The notes below the pieces were generated by a model. That model saw only the letters and a program-made list of their open reading frames with translations, did no database searches and had not been told where the DNA came from. DNA of 64,000 nucleotides from Vibrio bathopelagicus (lineage in GTDB: Bacteria > Pseudomonadota > Gammaproteobacteria > Enterobacterales > Vibrionaceae), in the NCBI RefSeq assembly GCF_014879975.1, contig NZ_CP062500.1:124001-188000 (forward strand). Reading direction: 5' to 3'. Within the stretch, counting starts at the first letter, position 1. Each line of letters begins with the position of its first letter. The translations under genes were made by a program, and so were the position numbers. Shown one piece after another: positions 40,159 to 49,236 of this stretch.

Positions 40159-40368
40159 ATGAATATTACATTTAATTTGTTTAAAGATAATCTCTCTTGG
40201 AGCGGTGTTATACATCAACTCAATAGCGATATTTTAAAGCGCCATGTGCTTGTTAATGGCAATGTGGGCTCAGTTGAGATGAGATTTTCGTACTGTGAAG
40301 CAACATCAACAGGTAGCATTACTGATCAGCACGATGATGTTTTAGGCGAGTTTAGCATTTTAGCGTAA
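40159..40368 (+). CDS. Hypothetical 69-residue protein
   Basis: I do not recognise a family. The protein starts MNITFNLFKDNLSWSGVIHQL and has mixed polar and hydrophobic residues with no signal peptide, cysteine pair or membrane segment. TAGGAG five bases upstream is a strong ribosome site, formed by the stop codon of the small upstream ORF. Its place about 315 bp downstream of a cold-shock gene may hint at co-expression, but a terminator-like hairpin intervenes. It is likely real on the basis of the start signal. Confidence 0.55.
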   Translation: MNITFNLFKDNLSWSGVIHQLNSDILKRHVLVNGNVGSVEMRFSYCEATSTGSITDQHDDVLGEFSILA

Positions 40369-40792
40369 TACAGAGCATTCTGATGCTCAGCTTAGATCCT
40401 TAAGTGACGATCCCCCAGATTTCTACCAATCTAATCTCTTTCCTTTAGCGTTACGCCACTCAATACCACTGAACCTTTGTTAGAACAACAATAAAAATCA
40501 CGACACAAAGAACCGTAATTGGCGCTTCATCAGCGCTCGCCATGGTATTCGCAATTTGCTGATTGTTTACTTAAGCTTGTTTTATTATTCTTGTAGATTA
40601 GTAACTTAACTGCCATCAATCTTACTTAAATACATAGCGTTATGAGCTACAATAAGAGAAGGCAACATACGTTAACAATTATTTAGGCGACTTTTTCTCC
40701 AATAATGTTACATTTTTAATGTCTTATACCAATATATAACGTACCAAGAATGCTTAACCTTAGGTTTAAGCTTTAATAGGTGGAACCATTAC

Positions 40793-41512
40793 ATGCAAGA
40801 AAACTACAAAATTTTAGTGGTCGATGACGATGCTCGTTTACGTGCATTGCTAGAACGCTATCTGTCAGAGCAAGGCTTTCAAGTGCGTAGCGTGGCAAAC
40901 AGTGAGCAGATGGACCGCCTGTTAACCCGTGAAAATTTTCACTTGATGGTATTGGATTTAATGTTACCGGGCGAAGACGGTCTATCGATCTGTCGTCGTC
41001 TACGAAACGCAAACAACTCGCTGCCTATCCTAATGCTGACGGCAAAGGGGGACGAAGTGGATCGCATTGTGGGTTTGGAAGTGGGGGCTGATGATTACCT
41101 GCCAAAACCATTTAACCCGCGTGAACTGCTTGCTCGTATCAAAGCGGTAATGCGCCGCCAAGTGATTGAAGCTCCGGGCGCGCCAAGCACAGAAGAGTCT
41201 GTGGTTGAGTTTGGTGAGTTCCGCCTGAACCTAGGTACGCGTGAAATGTTCCGTGGTGAAGAGCCTATGCCTTTAACTTCTGGTGAATTTGCAGTGCTTA
41301 AGTCACTGGTGACTAACGCTCGTGAGCCAATGTCTCGCGATAAGCTAATGAACATGGCTCGTGGTCGTGAATACTCAGCGATGGAGCGTTCTATCGATGT
41401 TCAGATTTCACGTCTGCGTCGTCTTGTTGAAGAAGATCCAAGTAAACCTCGCTACATCCAAACGGTGTGGGGCTTGGGTTATGTATTCGTTCCAGATGGC
41501 AAAGCTGTCTAA
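40793..41512 (+). CDS. ompR: Osmoregulatory response regulator OmpR
   Basis: The 239-residue regulator has a receiver domain with phosphoacceptor Asp55 (VLDLMLPGEDG), Lys105-type lysine in PKPFNPRELL, and a winged-helix DNA-binding domain (about 140-235, RSIDVQISRLRRLVEEDPSKPRYIQTVWGLGYVFVP). It controls porins and envelope genes with EnvZ. A ribosome site AGGTGGAACC precedes it. The 424-bp region upstream (40369-40792) has no gene and no regulatory element I can name. Unlike E. coli, its stop is followed by a hairpin and 167 bp before envZ. Confidence 0.97.
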   Translation: MQENYKILVVDDDARLRALLERYLSEQGFQVRSVANSEQMDRLLTRENFHLMVLDLMLPGEDGLSICRRLRNANNSLPILMLTAKGDEVDRIVGLEVGADDYLPKPFNPRELLARIKAVMRRQVIEAPGAPSTEESVVEFGEFRLNLGTREMFRGEEPMPLTSGEFAVLKSLVTNAREPMSRDKLMNMARGREYSAMERSIDVQISRLRRLVEEDPSKPRYIQTVWGLGYVFVPDGKAV

Positions 41513-41571
41513 TCTAGCTCTATAAGAGCCAAAGCAGCTTTATCGATTCTGTGAATCAGAATTCTTTATTT

Positions 41572-41608
41572 ACGGGCCATCTCATTAATATGTGATGGCC
41601 CGTTTTGT
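41572..41608 (+). terminator. Terminator-like hairpin between ompR and envZ
   Basis: ACGGGCCATC and GATGGCCCGT form a perfect ten-bp GC-rich stem with a 12-base loop, followed by TTTTG. It is 59 bp after the ompR stop and 72 bp before the envZ start, and would reduce readthrough. Confidence 0.75.
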
Positions 41609-41679
41609 ATTCAGCACAATGGTTTAGAGTTATAGTTTCACTATGTCTCTGTTTCTTCATCCCTCATTTTAGGTCTTCT

Positions 41680-42975
41680 ATGCGCATACGTAGCTCCTTT
41701 ACTCAGTCGATAGTGCTCTTCTTAACCTTGCTGGTTGCTAGCCAAGTTTTTTCTTATTACGCCGTGTTCAACTATGCCTTGATGCCAAGTTTACAGCAGT
41801 TCAATAAGATTCTGGCTCACGAGTTAAACCTAGTATTGGATCAAGGCAGCGATATCGAAATCGATGCGCCACTGCGCCAGCGTGTGCTTGAGCAGCTTGG
41901 GGTAACCGTTCACGCCAAAGACAGCGAAGCGTCGGGTGAGTATTACCATGCGATGGCGATTGACCTGATGAGTGAGGAAATGACCAAAGAGCTTGGCTCT
42001 GAAACGGAAGTTCGGCTGATTCTAGGCAAAGAGAGTTATGTGCTGTGGATGGACATCGATCAGTTGCCTAATTCATTGATTCGTATTCCTCTATCTGAGT
42101 TGCAAGAAGAGGATTTTGCGCCTCTATTCCGTAATAGCTTGATCATGGCGATGTTGATTGTTGCTGGTGGTTGGTTGTTTATCCGATTACAAAACCGTCC
42201 GCTGATCGCGCTAGAGAAAGCGGCGCAAGGGGTTGGGCGTGGCGACATTCCACCACCACTTCCGGTGCAAGGTGCGCAAGAGATTCGTTCGGTGACTCGA
42301 GCCTTTAATCAGATGTCGAAAGGCATTCAAGAACTCGAAGAAGATAGAGCCTTGCTGATGGCCGGTATCAGTCATGACTTGCGTACGCCACTTACCCGTA
42401 TTCGTTTGGCGACTGAAATGATGTCGCCAGAAGACAGCTACTTGGCGGAAGGGATCATCAGTGATACCGAAGAGTGTAACGAGATCATCAGCCAGTTTAT
42501 GGATTACCTAAAGCCAGTCGATCGAGATTCATTCCAAGCGGTATTTGTCGATGATATTGCCCGTGAAGTTTCCAGTTCAGAGGGTGGCTACGAGATCCAG
42601 ATTGAAACCGACATTCCGGAAGCAATGAAACCTGCATTAGGTAACCCGATTGCGATGAAGCGTGCCGTGAGTAACCTGGTGGTCAATGCCCTGCGTTACG
42701 GCAATGGTTGGGTGAAGGTTTCTACGGGGATGACGGCCGACAATAAGCTTGCTTGGGTAACCGTTGAAGATAATGGCCCAGGGATCCCGCAAGACCAAGT
42801 AGGTAAGTTGTTTGAACCGTTCACGCGTGGTGATACCGCTCGTGGCAGTGAAGGTACCGGCTTAGGCTTGGCGATTGTGAAACGTATTGTCAGTCAGCAC
42901 CAAGGTGCTGTCGTGGTTAATAACCGCAGTGAAGGTGGCTTAAAAGCGCAGATCAGTTTTCCTGTGAAGCCTTAA
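41680..42975 (+). CDS. envZ: Osmosensor histidine kinase EnvZ
   Basis: The 431-residue sensor has membrane segments near residues 10-35 and 148-168, a small periplasmic domain, a HAMP domain ([17 protein letters not shown]), the HisKA domain with His232 in [14 protein letters not shown], and the ATPase domain with N box ([13 protein letters not shown]), G1 (DNGPGIP) and G2 ([12 protein letters not shown]). It phosphorylates and dephosphorylates OmpR. The ATG at 41680 gives [10 protein letters not shown], as in the family. It is separated from ompR by a hairpin, and may have its own promoter. Confidence 0.96.
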   Translation: MRIRSSFTQSIVLFLTLLVASQVFSYYAVFNYALMPSLQQFNKILAHELNLVLDQGSDIEIDAPLRQRVLEQLGVTVHAKDSEASGEYYHAMAIDLMSEEMTKELGSETEVRLILGKESYVLWMDIDQLPNSLIRIPLSELQEEDFAPLFRNSLIMAMLIVAGGWLFIRLQNRPLIALEKAAQGVGRGDIPPPLPVQGAQEIRSVTRAFNQMSKGIQELEEDRALLMAGISHDLRTPLTRIRLATEMMSPEDSYLAEGIISDTEECNEIISQFMDYLKPVDRDSFQAVFVDDIAREVSSSEGGYEIQIETDIPEAMKPALGNPIAMKRAVSNLVVNALRYGNGWVKVSTGMTADNKLAWVTVEDNGPGIPQDQVGKLFEPFTRGDTARGSEGTGLGLAIVKRIVSQHQGAVVVNNRSEGGLKAQISFPVKP

Positions 42976-43003
42976 TTACTATTGGGAGTTGGGGAGCTGT
43001 ATA

Positions 43004-43131
43004 GAGATCCCCGACTCGGTCATTCTTCCCTCTCGGGGATGACGAATTGCTAACCATGGACTTTGATGATGAAAGTTTACTTTGATCGTCATTCCCTATC
43101 GTGAGGAACTAGCGAATAGGGAATCTCGCTC
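43004..43131. repeat. Palindromic repeats after envZ
   Basis: Two hairpin elements occur: GAGATCCCCGA...TCGGGGATGACG (43004-43044) and CGTCATTCCCTATCGTGAGGAAC...TAGGGAATCTC (43087-43131). The second is the reverse complement of the hairpin parts in 8936-9317 (for example 9043-9084). The element belongs to a dispersed repeat family of this genome. Confidence 0.75.
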
Positions 43132-43156
43132 TTGCTTGATGAAAGTAACGCACACT

Positions 43157-43184
43157 AAAAAGGCTTCCTCAAGGAAGCCTTTTT
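43157..43184 (-). terminator. recG terminator
   Basis: AAAAAGGCTTCC-TCAA-GGAAGCCTTTTT is a perfect inverted repeat, 27 bp past the recG stop. It can act on both strands, so it may also end envZ transcripts. Confidence 0.85.
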
Positions 43185-43210
43185 ACGTTTGAATGCGGTC
43201 TCAGTGTTAA

Positions 43211-45289
43211 CTACGCCTTAGAGTAAACATCGCGCTCGCCTAGCCAACGATTGATGATCGCCTTGGCATTGTCTGGATAGCTATCGTGAATATGACGTGC
43301 GATACGCTGAACTTCAGGTATCAAGCGTTGGTCACGGACTAAATCGGCAATCTTGAAATCAGCCAAGCCTGTCTGCTTGGTACCAAGCAACTCACCGGGC
43401 CCACGAATCTCTAGATCTCGCTGAGCAATAACAAAGCCATCGTTACTTTCACGCAGCACCCCTAAGCGCTTCTGAGCGGTTTTAGACAGTGGAGAGTGAT
43501 ACAGCAGTACACAATGGCTCGCGACCGAACCTCGGCCAACACGACCACGCAGTTGGTGCAGTTGTGCTAGGCCGAGACGCTCTGGGTTCTCGATGATCAT
43601 TAAGCTCGAATTCGGTACATCTACACCGACTTCGATAACGGTTGTCGCAACCAATAGATGCAGTTTGTTCTCTTTGAACTCTTTCATCACCGCTTGTTTT
43701 TCGGCGGGCTTCATTCGGCCATGAACCAAACCGATTTTTACCTCAGGCAGTGTGCGTTGCAGCTCTTCTGCGGTGTCGGCAGCGGCTTGTGCTTCTAATA
43801 CTTCCGACTCATCAATCAGCGTACATACCCAATAGGCTTGTTTACCTTCATTGAGACACGCATTACGCACGCGCTCAACAATATCATCACGTTTGGTATC
43901 AGGTATTGCTACGGTTTGAATCGGAGTTCGTCCCGGTGGCAGCTCATCAATAATCGAGGTTTCAAGATCGGCATACGCGGTCATTGCTAGCGTTCGCGGA
44001 ATTGGGGTTGCAGTCATTACCAGCTGGTGAGGGTAATAACCCTGCTTAGCCCCTTTTTCACGCAGCTCTAATCGCTGGTGGACGCCAAATCGGTGTTGCT
44101 CATCAATGATCACTAAGCCAAGGTTGTGAAATTCCACATGCTCTTGGAACAGCGCATGAGTTCCCACCACCATTTTCGCTTCGCCGCTGGCAATTCGTGT
44201 CAGTTCGGTTTCGCGAGCTTTGCCTTTGAGTTTACCTGCTAGCCACCCAACTTGAATGCCCATTGCTTCAAACCAGTTGGCAAAATTAATCGCGTGTTGT
44301 TCTGCTAATAATTCTGTAGGTGCCATCAGCGCCACTTGTTGGCCATGTTCTAGTGCGCGAACCGCAGCTAAAGCAGCGACTAAGGTTTTACCTGATCCCA
44401 CATCACCTTGCACTAAACGCATCATAGGGTGCGGCTTTTCTAGATCAGCCTCGATCTCTTTGGTGACCCGTGCTTGTGCATTGGTTGGTGAAAACGGCAG
44501 CTGAGCCAACAGCTTATCTTTCAGAGTATTTACTGGAGGAAATGGCATTGCTTTGTCTTGCTGTCCTTTACTACGAACAGACAGCATTGACAGGTTTTGA
44601 GCCAGTAGCTCTTCCATAATCAGACGCAGTTGCGCGGGGTGTTTACCTTCATCAAACAGCTCTAGGTCAATGCCCGGAGGTGGCCTGTGAATGGTATGCA
44701 AAGCTTGTGCGAGGGTAATTTGGTGGTCGTATAAACCTGATGGCAAAAGCTCATTAACCGCGGCCTTGTCGATTAACTCTAGAGCTTGATCGGTAAGGTT
44801 ACGCAGCGTGACTTGCCTTAGCCCCTCGGTGGTTGGATACACTGGAGTGAGGTTGGCTTCAACATCTGGCTGTTGCCTAGGAGCAAAGAATTTATAGTCT
44901 GGGTGGACAATCTCAAGCCCCATATTGCCGCGCTTGATCTCACCGTAGGCATGCACTTGTTTGCCTTCGGCAAAGTTGTTCTTCATACCAGCGGTGAAGT
45001 TGAAAAAGCGTAGAGTAATGGTGCCGTTACCATCACTGATTTTTACCGCCAACATCTTACGTTTACCGAAAATGGTATCGACGTGCATCACCTTGCCTTG
45101 CACTGCAGCCCAAAGGCCAGCGTGCAGTTTTACGATTGGATAGATACGCGTTCTATCTTCATAGCGCAAAGGCAGATGAAACAGTAGGTCTTGTACATTG
45201 TTAAGCCCAACCTTTTCCAGTTTCTCTGCGACTTTTGCGCCGACTCCAGATAAAGAGTTGAGAGGGATAGCAGATAAAAGCTGTGACAT
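43211..45289 (-). CDS. recG: ATP-dependent DNA helicase RecG
   Basis: This 692-residue helicase reverses stalled forks and branch-migrates Holliday junctions. An N-terminal wedge/OB domain precedes helicase motif I GDVGSGKT (about residue 305) and motif II IIDEQHRFG, then motifs IV-VI (HGRMKPAEK, QLRGRVGRG). The ATG at 45289 gives MSQLLSAIPLNSLSGVG, as in other RecG; in-frame codons upstream are less likely. In enterics trmH lies between spoT and recG, but here it is absent and a 282-bp repeat-containing gap separates them. Confidence 0.97.
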   Translation of the reverse strand: MSQLLSAIPLNSLSGVGAKVAEKLEKVGLNNVQDLLFHLPLRYEDRTRIYPIVKLHAGLWAAVQGKVMHVDTIFGKRKMLAVKISDGNGTITLRFFNFTAGMKNNFAEGKQVHAYGEIKRGNMGLEIVHPDYKFFAPRQQPDVEANLTPVYPTTEGLRQVTLRNLTDQALELIDKAAVNELLPSGLYDHQITLAQALHTIHRPPPGIDLELFDEGKHPAQLRLIMEELLAQNLSMLSVRSKGQQDKAMPFPPVNTLKDKLLAQLPFSPTNAQARVTKEIEADLEKPHPMMRLVQGDVGSGKTLVAALAAVRALEHGQQVALMAPTELLAEQHAINFANWFEAMGIQVGWLAGKLKGKARETELTRIASGEAKMVVGTHALFQEHVEFHNLGLVIIDEQHRFGVHQRLELREKGAKQGYYPHQLVMTATPIPRTLAMTAYADLETSIIDELPPGRTPIQTVAIPDTKRDDIVERVRNACLNEGKQAYWVCTLIDESEVLEAQAAADTAEELQRTLPEVKIGLVHGRMKPAEKQAVMKEFKENKLHLLVATTVIEVGVDVPNSSLMIIENPERLGLAQLHQLRGRVGRGSVASHCVLLYHSPLSKTAQKRLGVLRESNDGFVIAQRDLEIRGPGELLGTKQTGLADFKIADLVRDQRLIPEVQRIARHIHDSYPDNAKAIINRWLGERDVYSKA

Positions 45290-45365
45290 AACAAGGCTCA
45301 TAAACGTAAGAGATAATCTATTCAAGCATTTTACTGGATTTTTGTACAGGATAAAGCTTAAGAGC

Positions 45366-45550
45366 TGATGCGAGATGAGGGTAAACGAGATGCGAAGAAA
45401 TTAAGAGCAGCAGAGTTGGTTCGAGATGTGAGTAAACTGGGTTCGAAAAGAATAGGGCAATACAAAAAATTAAAGCAGACTCGAAATACGAATTACTGAG
45501 TGGTGAAAAGCTTTTGCTCTTCGAATCTCGATACTCGTACCTCTCATCTG
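45366..45550. repeat. Degenerate CGAGATACGAG-type repeat between recG and spoT
   Basis: The region holds GATGCGAGATGAGGGTAAACGAGATGCGAAG and, near the other end, TCTTCGAATCTCGATACTCGTACCTC, which is roughly the reverse complement. The first part matches the 31-bp repeat at 8936-8966. It looks like a worn palindromic element with internal variation. No ORF is supported. Confidence 0.55.
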
Positions 45551-45571
45551 CTTTTTAATCTGTTTCCGGAT

Positions 45572-47698
45572 CTAGTTCTTACGACGTCTTACTTTCAGCG
45601 CGTGTGGCATCACACGTAGCTTCTTCATAATGCTTGCAAGGTGAACACGATCTTTGGTGGTCAGCAAGATAGTCACTGTGTACAGGCGTCCGTCACGTTC
45701 TTCGGTTGAAATACCGTGAATGTTAGAGCCAGTCTTTGAGATAACGTTCGTTAACTCAGCTAGTGCACCTTGATGGTTCTGCAGATCGATCTGAAGTTCA
45801 GCTGTGAACTCTTGATCGTAATCGTTAGACCATTCAACTGCCATGTATTTGTCTGGCTCTTTTTGGTAGCCACGAACGTTTGGACACGTTTCGCGGTGAA
45901 CCACAAGGCCACGACCTGGGGATACATGGGCAATGATGTGATCGCCTGGGATCGGGTGACAACAATTTGCAAAAGTCAGTAGTAGACCTTCAGCACCACG
46001 AATAGGCAATTTCTTCCTTGGTGTGTCGCTGTTGTTTACCACTTCAGTCAGTTCGTCAGCATCACCTAATAGGCGACGAGCAATCACGATACTCATCAGC
46101 TCACCAAGGCCAATCGATGCTAGTAAGTCTTCAATGCTGTCTAGACGAAGATCAGACAAGACATGCTCGAGATTCTCTTGGCCAATATCGGCAATAGAGT
46201 GTTCACCAAGTGCGTGATTCAGTAGACGACGACCAAGCGTAATCGACTCTTCACGACGCATTGTCTTCAGAACCTGACGGATCTTAGTACGAGCACGTGA
46301 GGTCACTACGTAGTTGAGCCATGCTGCATTTGGACGTGCGCCCGGAGCACTGATGATCTCAATCGTTTGACCGTTCTTAAGCGATTTGCTGAGTGGGTAA
46401 GGGTTCATGTCGACACGAGCACCTACACACATGTTGCCAACATCGGTATGCACCGCGTAAGCAAAATCGACCGCTGTTGCGCCTGCAGGAAGTTCGACAA
46501 TGCGACCCTTCGGCGTGAACACGAAGATCTCATCTGGGAACAGATCAGATTTAACGTTTTCAATGAATTCGAATGAGTTACCCGCGCTTTGTTGCAGCTC
46601 AAGTAAGCTCTGCATCCAACGTTGTGCTTTAACCTGTGCGGTTGTCCCATTGCTACTGCGTGAGCCACTGCCTTTATAAGACCAGTGCGCCGCGACACCT
46701 TTGTCGGCCATTTGCTCCATATCTTCGGTACGGATCTGAACCTCTACAGGTACCCCGTGAGGGCCGATCATTGACGTATGCAGAGATTGGTAGCCGTTGG
46801 CTTTTGGTACCGCAATGTAATCTTTCATGCGGCCCGGACGTGGCTTGTATAAGCTGTGAGCCTGACCAAGTGCGCGATAACAAGTATCTGGGGTATCAAC
46901 CACTACGCGGAAAGCGTAGATGTCCATAATGGTGTGAAAGCGCTGTTCTTTGGTTTTCATCTTGTTATAGATTGAGAACAAGTTCTTTTCACGCCCCACG
47001 ACGCGAGCAGACAAACCGACCTCTTCAAGACGACCTTCAATTTCGCTATGGATACGTTGGATCATTTCCTTACGGTTACCACGCGCAGCTTTCACTACGT
47101 TTCTGAGTACGCGATAACGGTTAGGGTAGAGGGCTTCGAAGCCCAACTCTTCTAGTTCGGTCTTGATGTTATGAATACCAAGACGGTGAGCTAGCGGAGA
47201 ATAGATCTCTAGGGTTTCACGAGCAATACGACGCTTTTTGTCAGGACGAAGTGCCCCAAGCGTGCGCATGTTGTGAGTACGGTCAGCTAATTTGATCAAG
47301 ATAACGCGGATGTCTTGCACCATGGCGAGAACCATCTTACGGAAGTTCTCTGCTTGCGCTTCTTTGCGATCACGAAATTTAAGCTTATCCAGCTTAGATA
47401 CACCATCAACCAGTTCAGCAACGGTATTGCCGAATTGAGCTTCTAGCTCCTCTTTTGTAACTTCAGTATCTTCAATTACATCGTGGAGTAGGGCAGCTTG
47501 CAGGGTTTCGATATCCAGACGCATTTCTGCCAGGATTCTTGAAACAGCAACAGGATGGATTATGTATGGTTCACCCGTTGAACGGGTTTGCCCTTCATGG
47601 GCATTTCTCGCTACCACATAAGATTGACGCAGAGCCTCAATTTGAGGCTCTGTTAGGTATTCTTGGGCAACGTCTTTGAGGCTATCGAATAGATACAA
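45572..47698 (-). CDS. spoT: Bifunctional (p)ppGpp synthase/hydrolase SpoT
   Basis: The 708-residue enzyme has an HD hydrolase domain (LLHDVIEDTEV near residue 72), synthetase domain (about 200-330, RPGRMKDYIAVPKANGYQSLHT), TGS domain, helical region and a C-terminal ACT domain. It mainly degrades the alarmone ppGpp and also makes it under carbon or fatty-acid limitation. The start is TTG at 47698 (MYLFDSLKDV), the same unusual start as in E. coli. It follows rpoZ by 39 bp and forms the gmk-rpoZ-spoT operon. Confidence 0.97.
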   Translation of the reverse strand: MYLFDSLKDVAQEYLTEPQIEALRQSYVVARNAHEGQTRSTGEPYIIHPVAVSRILAEMRLDIETLQAALLHDVIEDTEVTKEELEAQFGNTVAELVDGVSKLDKLKFRDRKEAQAENFRKMVLAMVQDIRVILIKLADRTHNMRTLGALRPDKKRRIARETLEIYSPLAHRLGIHNIKTELEELGFEALYPNRYRVLRNVVKAARGNRKEMIQRIHSEIEGRLEEVGLSARVVGREKNLFSIYNKMKTKEQRFHTIMDIYAFRVVVDTPDTCYRALGQAHSLYKPRPGRMKDYIAVPKANGYQSLHTSMIGPHGVPVEVQIRTEDMEQMADKGVAAHWSYKGSGSRSSNGTTAQVKAQRWMQSLLELQQSAGNSFEFIENVKSDLFPDEIFVFTPKGRIVELPAGATAVDFAYAVHTDVGNMCVGARVDMNPYPLSKSLKNGQTIEIISAPGARPNAAWLNYVVTSRARTKIRQVLKTMRREESITLGRRLLNHALGEHSIADIGQENLEHVLSDLRLDSIEDLLASIGLGELMSIVIARRLLGDADELTEVVNNSDTPRKKLPIRGAEGLLLTFANCCHPIPGDHIIAHVSPGRGLVVHRETCPNVRGYQKEPDKYMAVEWSNDYDQEFTAELQIDLQNHQGALAELTNVISKTGSNIHGISTEERDGRLYTVTILLTTKDRVHLASIMKKLRVMPHALKVRRRKN

Positions 47699-47737
47699 AT
47701 TAAAGGCCCGGAAGGTTAATTAGTTCGAATGACGTTC

Positions 47738-48010
47738 TTAACGAGTGTGAGCGATGCTGCTTACTGCTGCAAGTTCAGCCGCTTCTTGCTCTTGTTGCTC
47801 TTGACGCTCACGAGCATCTAGTACGTCTTTAGTGATAAGACCTTCTTCGATTTCGCGAAGAGCGATAACCGTTGGCTTATCGTTTTCTTCAGGCACTAGT
47901 GAATCTTTGCCGCCAGTTTGCATTTGACGTGCGCGGCGAGCCGCAATAAGAACTAGGTCGAAACGGTTGCCAACTTTTTCAACAGCGTCTTGAACAGTTA
48001 CGCGTGCCAT
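47738..48010 (-). CDS. rpoZ: RNA polymerase omega subunit
   Basis: The 90-residue subunit assists assembly of RNA polymerase and ppGpp binding site 1. The conserved [30 protein letters not shown] start and the [16 protein letters not shown] segment are typical. It sits between gmk (119 bp upstream) and spoT (39 bp downstream), the usual order in gammaproteobacteria. Confidence 0.98.
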   Translation of the reverse strand: MARVTVQDAVEKVGNRFDLVLIAARRARQMQTGGKDSLVPEENDKPTVIALREIEEGLITKDVLDARERQEQQEQEAAELAAVSSIAHTR

Positions 48011-48129
48011 GAGGACTCCAAATAGTAATTAACTAATAAATTTTTGATGACGAGAAAGTATACAAGTTTAACTAGAGACTTTCTAGCTCACCGTATACTT
48101 ATCTCAGTGGAAAATCTAGGGGATCTAGA

Positions 48130-48753
48130 TTATTCCGCCAATAAAGCAGTAAGCATGCCGCTGTATTTAGCTGCTTGCTTATCTTCTTTTAAGCGCTCCG
48201 CACGAATGATTGCTCTGAAGTCCATTAAGGCTGCATCAAAGTCATCATTCACGATCACATAATCATATTCTGCATAGTGAGAAATCTCTGATTTTGCTTC
48301 GCTCATGCGTTTCGCAATAACTTCGTCGCTATCTTGACCGCGAACATTCAAACGGCGCTCTAGTTCACCATTTGATGGTGGAAGAATGAAGACACTCTTC
48401 GCTTGAGGCATTTGTTCACGGATCTGACGAGCACCTTGCCAGTCGATATCTAGGAATACATCGATACCGCGGTTTAGGTTTTCTTCAATCCAAACACGTG
48501 AAGTACCGTAGTAGTTGCCGAATACTTCAGCATACTCTAGGAACTCATTCTTCTTGATGAGATCTTCAAAGTGATGTTTCTCTACAAAGTGGTAGTGAAC
48601 ACCATTTTCTTCACCAGGGCGCATACCGCGAGTGGTGTGTGAAACAGATACCTTCATTGCGTAGGTTGGATTGGTTTCCAGCATTGCTGAGATCAAGCTC
48701 GATTTACCTGCGCCACTAGGTGCAGATACGATGTAAAGAGTACCTATGCCCAT
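48130..48753 (-). CDS. gmk: Guanylate kinase
   Basis: The 207-residue enzyme phosphorylates GMP to GDP with ATP. The P-loop SGAGKSSL (about residue 12), the GMP-binding [11 protein letters not shown] and VHYHFV regions, and the lid are visible. It leads the gmk-rpoZ-spoT operon. Nearby, in the opposite direction, is a guanine-type riboswitch and a purine permease, so two purine functions are adjacent across a 483-bp gap. No binding site for a purine repressor was recognised. Confidence 0.98.
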   Translation of the reverse strand: MGIGTLYIVSAPSGAGKSSLISAMLETNPTYAMKVSVSHTTRGMRPGEENGVHYHFVEKHHFEDLIKKNEFLEYAEVFGNYYGTSRVWIEENLNRGIDVFLDIDWQGARQIREQMPQAKSVFILPPSNGELERRLNVRGQDSDEVIAKRMSEAKSEISHYAEYDYVIVNDDFDAALMDFRAIIRAERLKEDKQAAKYSGMLTALLAE

Positions 48754-49093
48754 CTGTATATTTCCACTGTTGGTTGGATTGAGTGAAGGCGATAAACCGA
48801 CACTATAAAAGATAGCACTGACTCTAATTGTTGTTTCGCTGGTTGCATCTATTAAAGGGGTAACGAGTAAAATTAATAGAGGTAACTGGTGAAAATTAGG
48901 CCAGAAAAATGGAGGCGAAGAGTAGCATATTTAGATGATTGAGAACAACTGGCTTGATCGTTATTTATTCTTAAATGATCTTTCGACTGATCTTCATATA
49001 AATGCAATGACCTATCATGTTTAGTTTTTTATGTGATCTGAACAAAATTTGTTGAAGTTTTAATCTCAATCCTTACAATCCGCGCAAACGATT

Positions 49094-49210
49094 AAATGCT
49101 GTATATATCTAGTGATATGGACTAGATGTTTCTACTACCGAGCCTACCTTGGTGACTACAGTTTTTAGTGTAGAGACCCCTCTATTCTCACAGCATTTGA
49201 ATCTCAAATT
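49094..49210 (+). promoter_or_regulatory. Guanine-type purine riboswitch
   Basis: The aptamer core 49099-49161 is closed by P1 CTGTA/TACAG, with P2 ATCTAGT/ACTAGAT around the loop GATATGG, J2/3 GTTTCTAC, and P3 ACCGA/TTGGT around GCCTACC. The base equal to position 74 is C (GGTGACTACAG), which indicates guanine or hypoxanthine, not adenine. AAATGCTGT (49094-49102), which covers the P1 5' strand, is perfectly complementary to ACAGCATTT (49190-49198); the two pairings exclude each other. A small hairpin ATTTGA/TCAAAT before a T run (49195-49215) may be the terminator. The permease start is 27 bp downstream. Confidence 0.88.
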
Positions 49211-49236
49211 TTTTAATTTATTACATAGGTTTTGTT

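Noticed and set aside
40726..40740. TATACCAATATATAAC as a third copy of the MITE-like element
   Set aside because: Similarity stops after about nine bases; no second end found.
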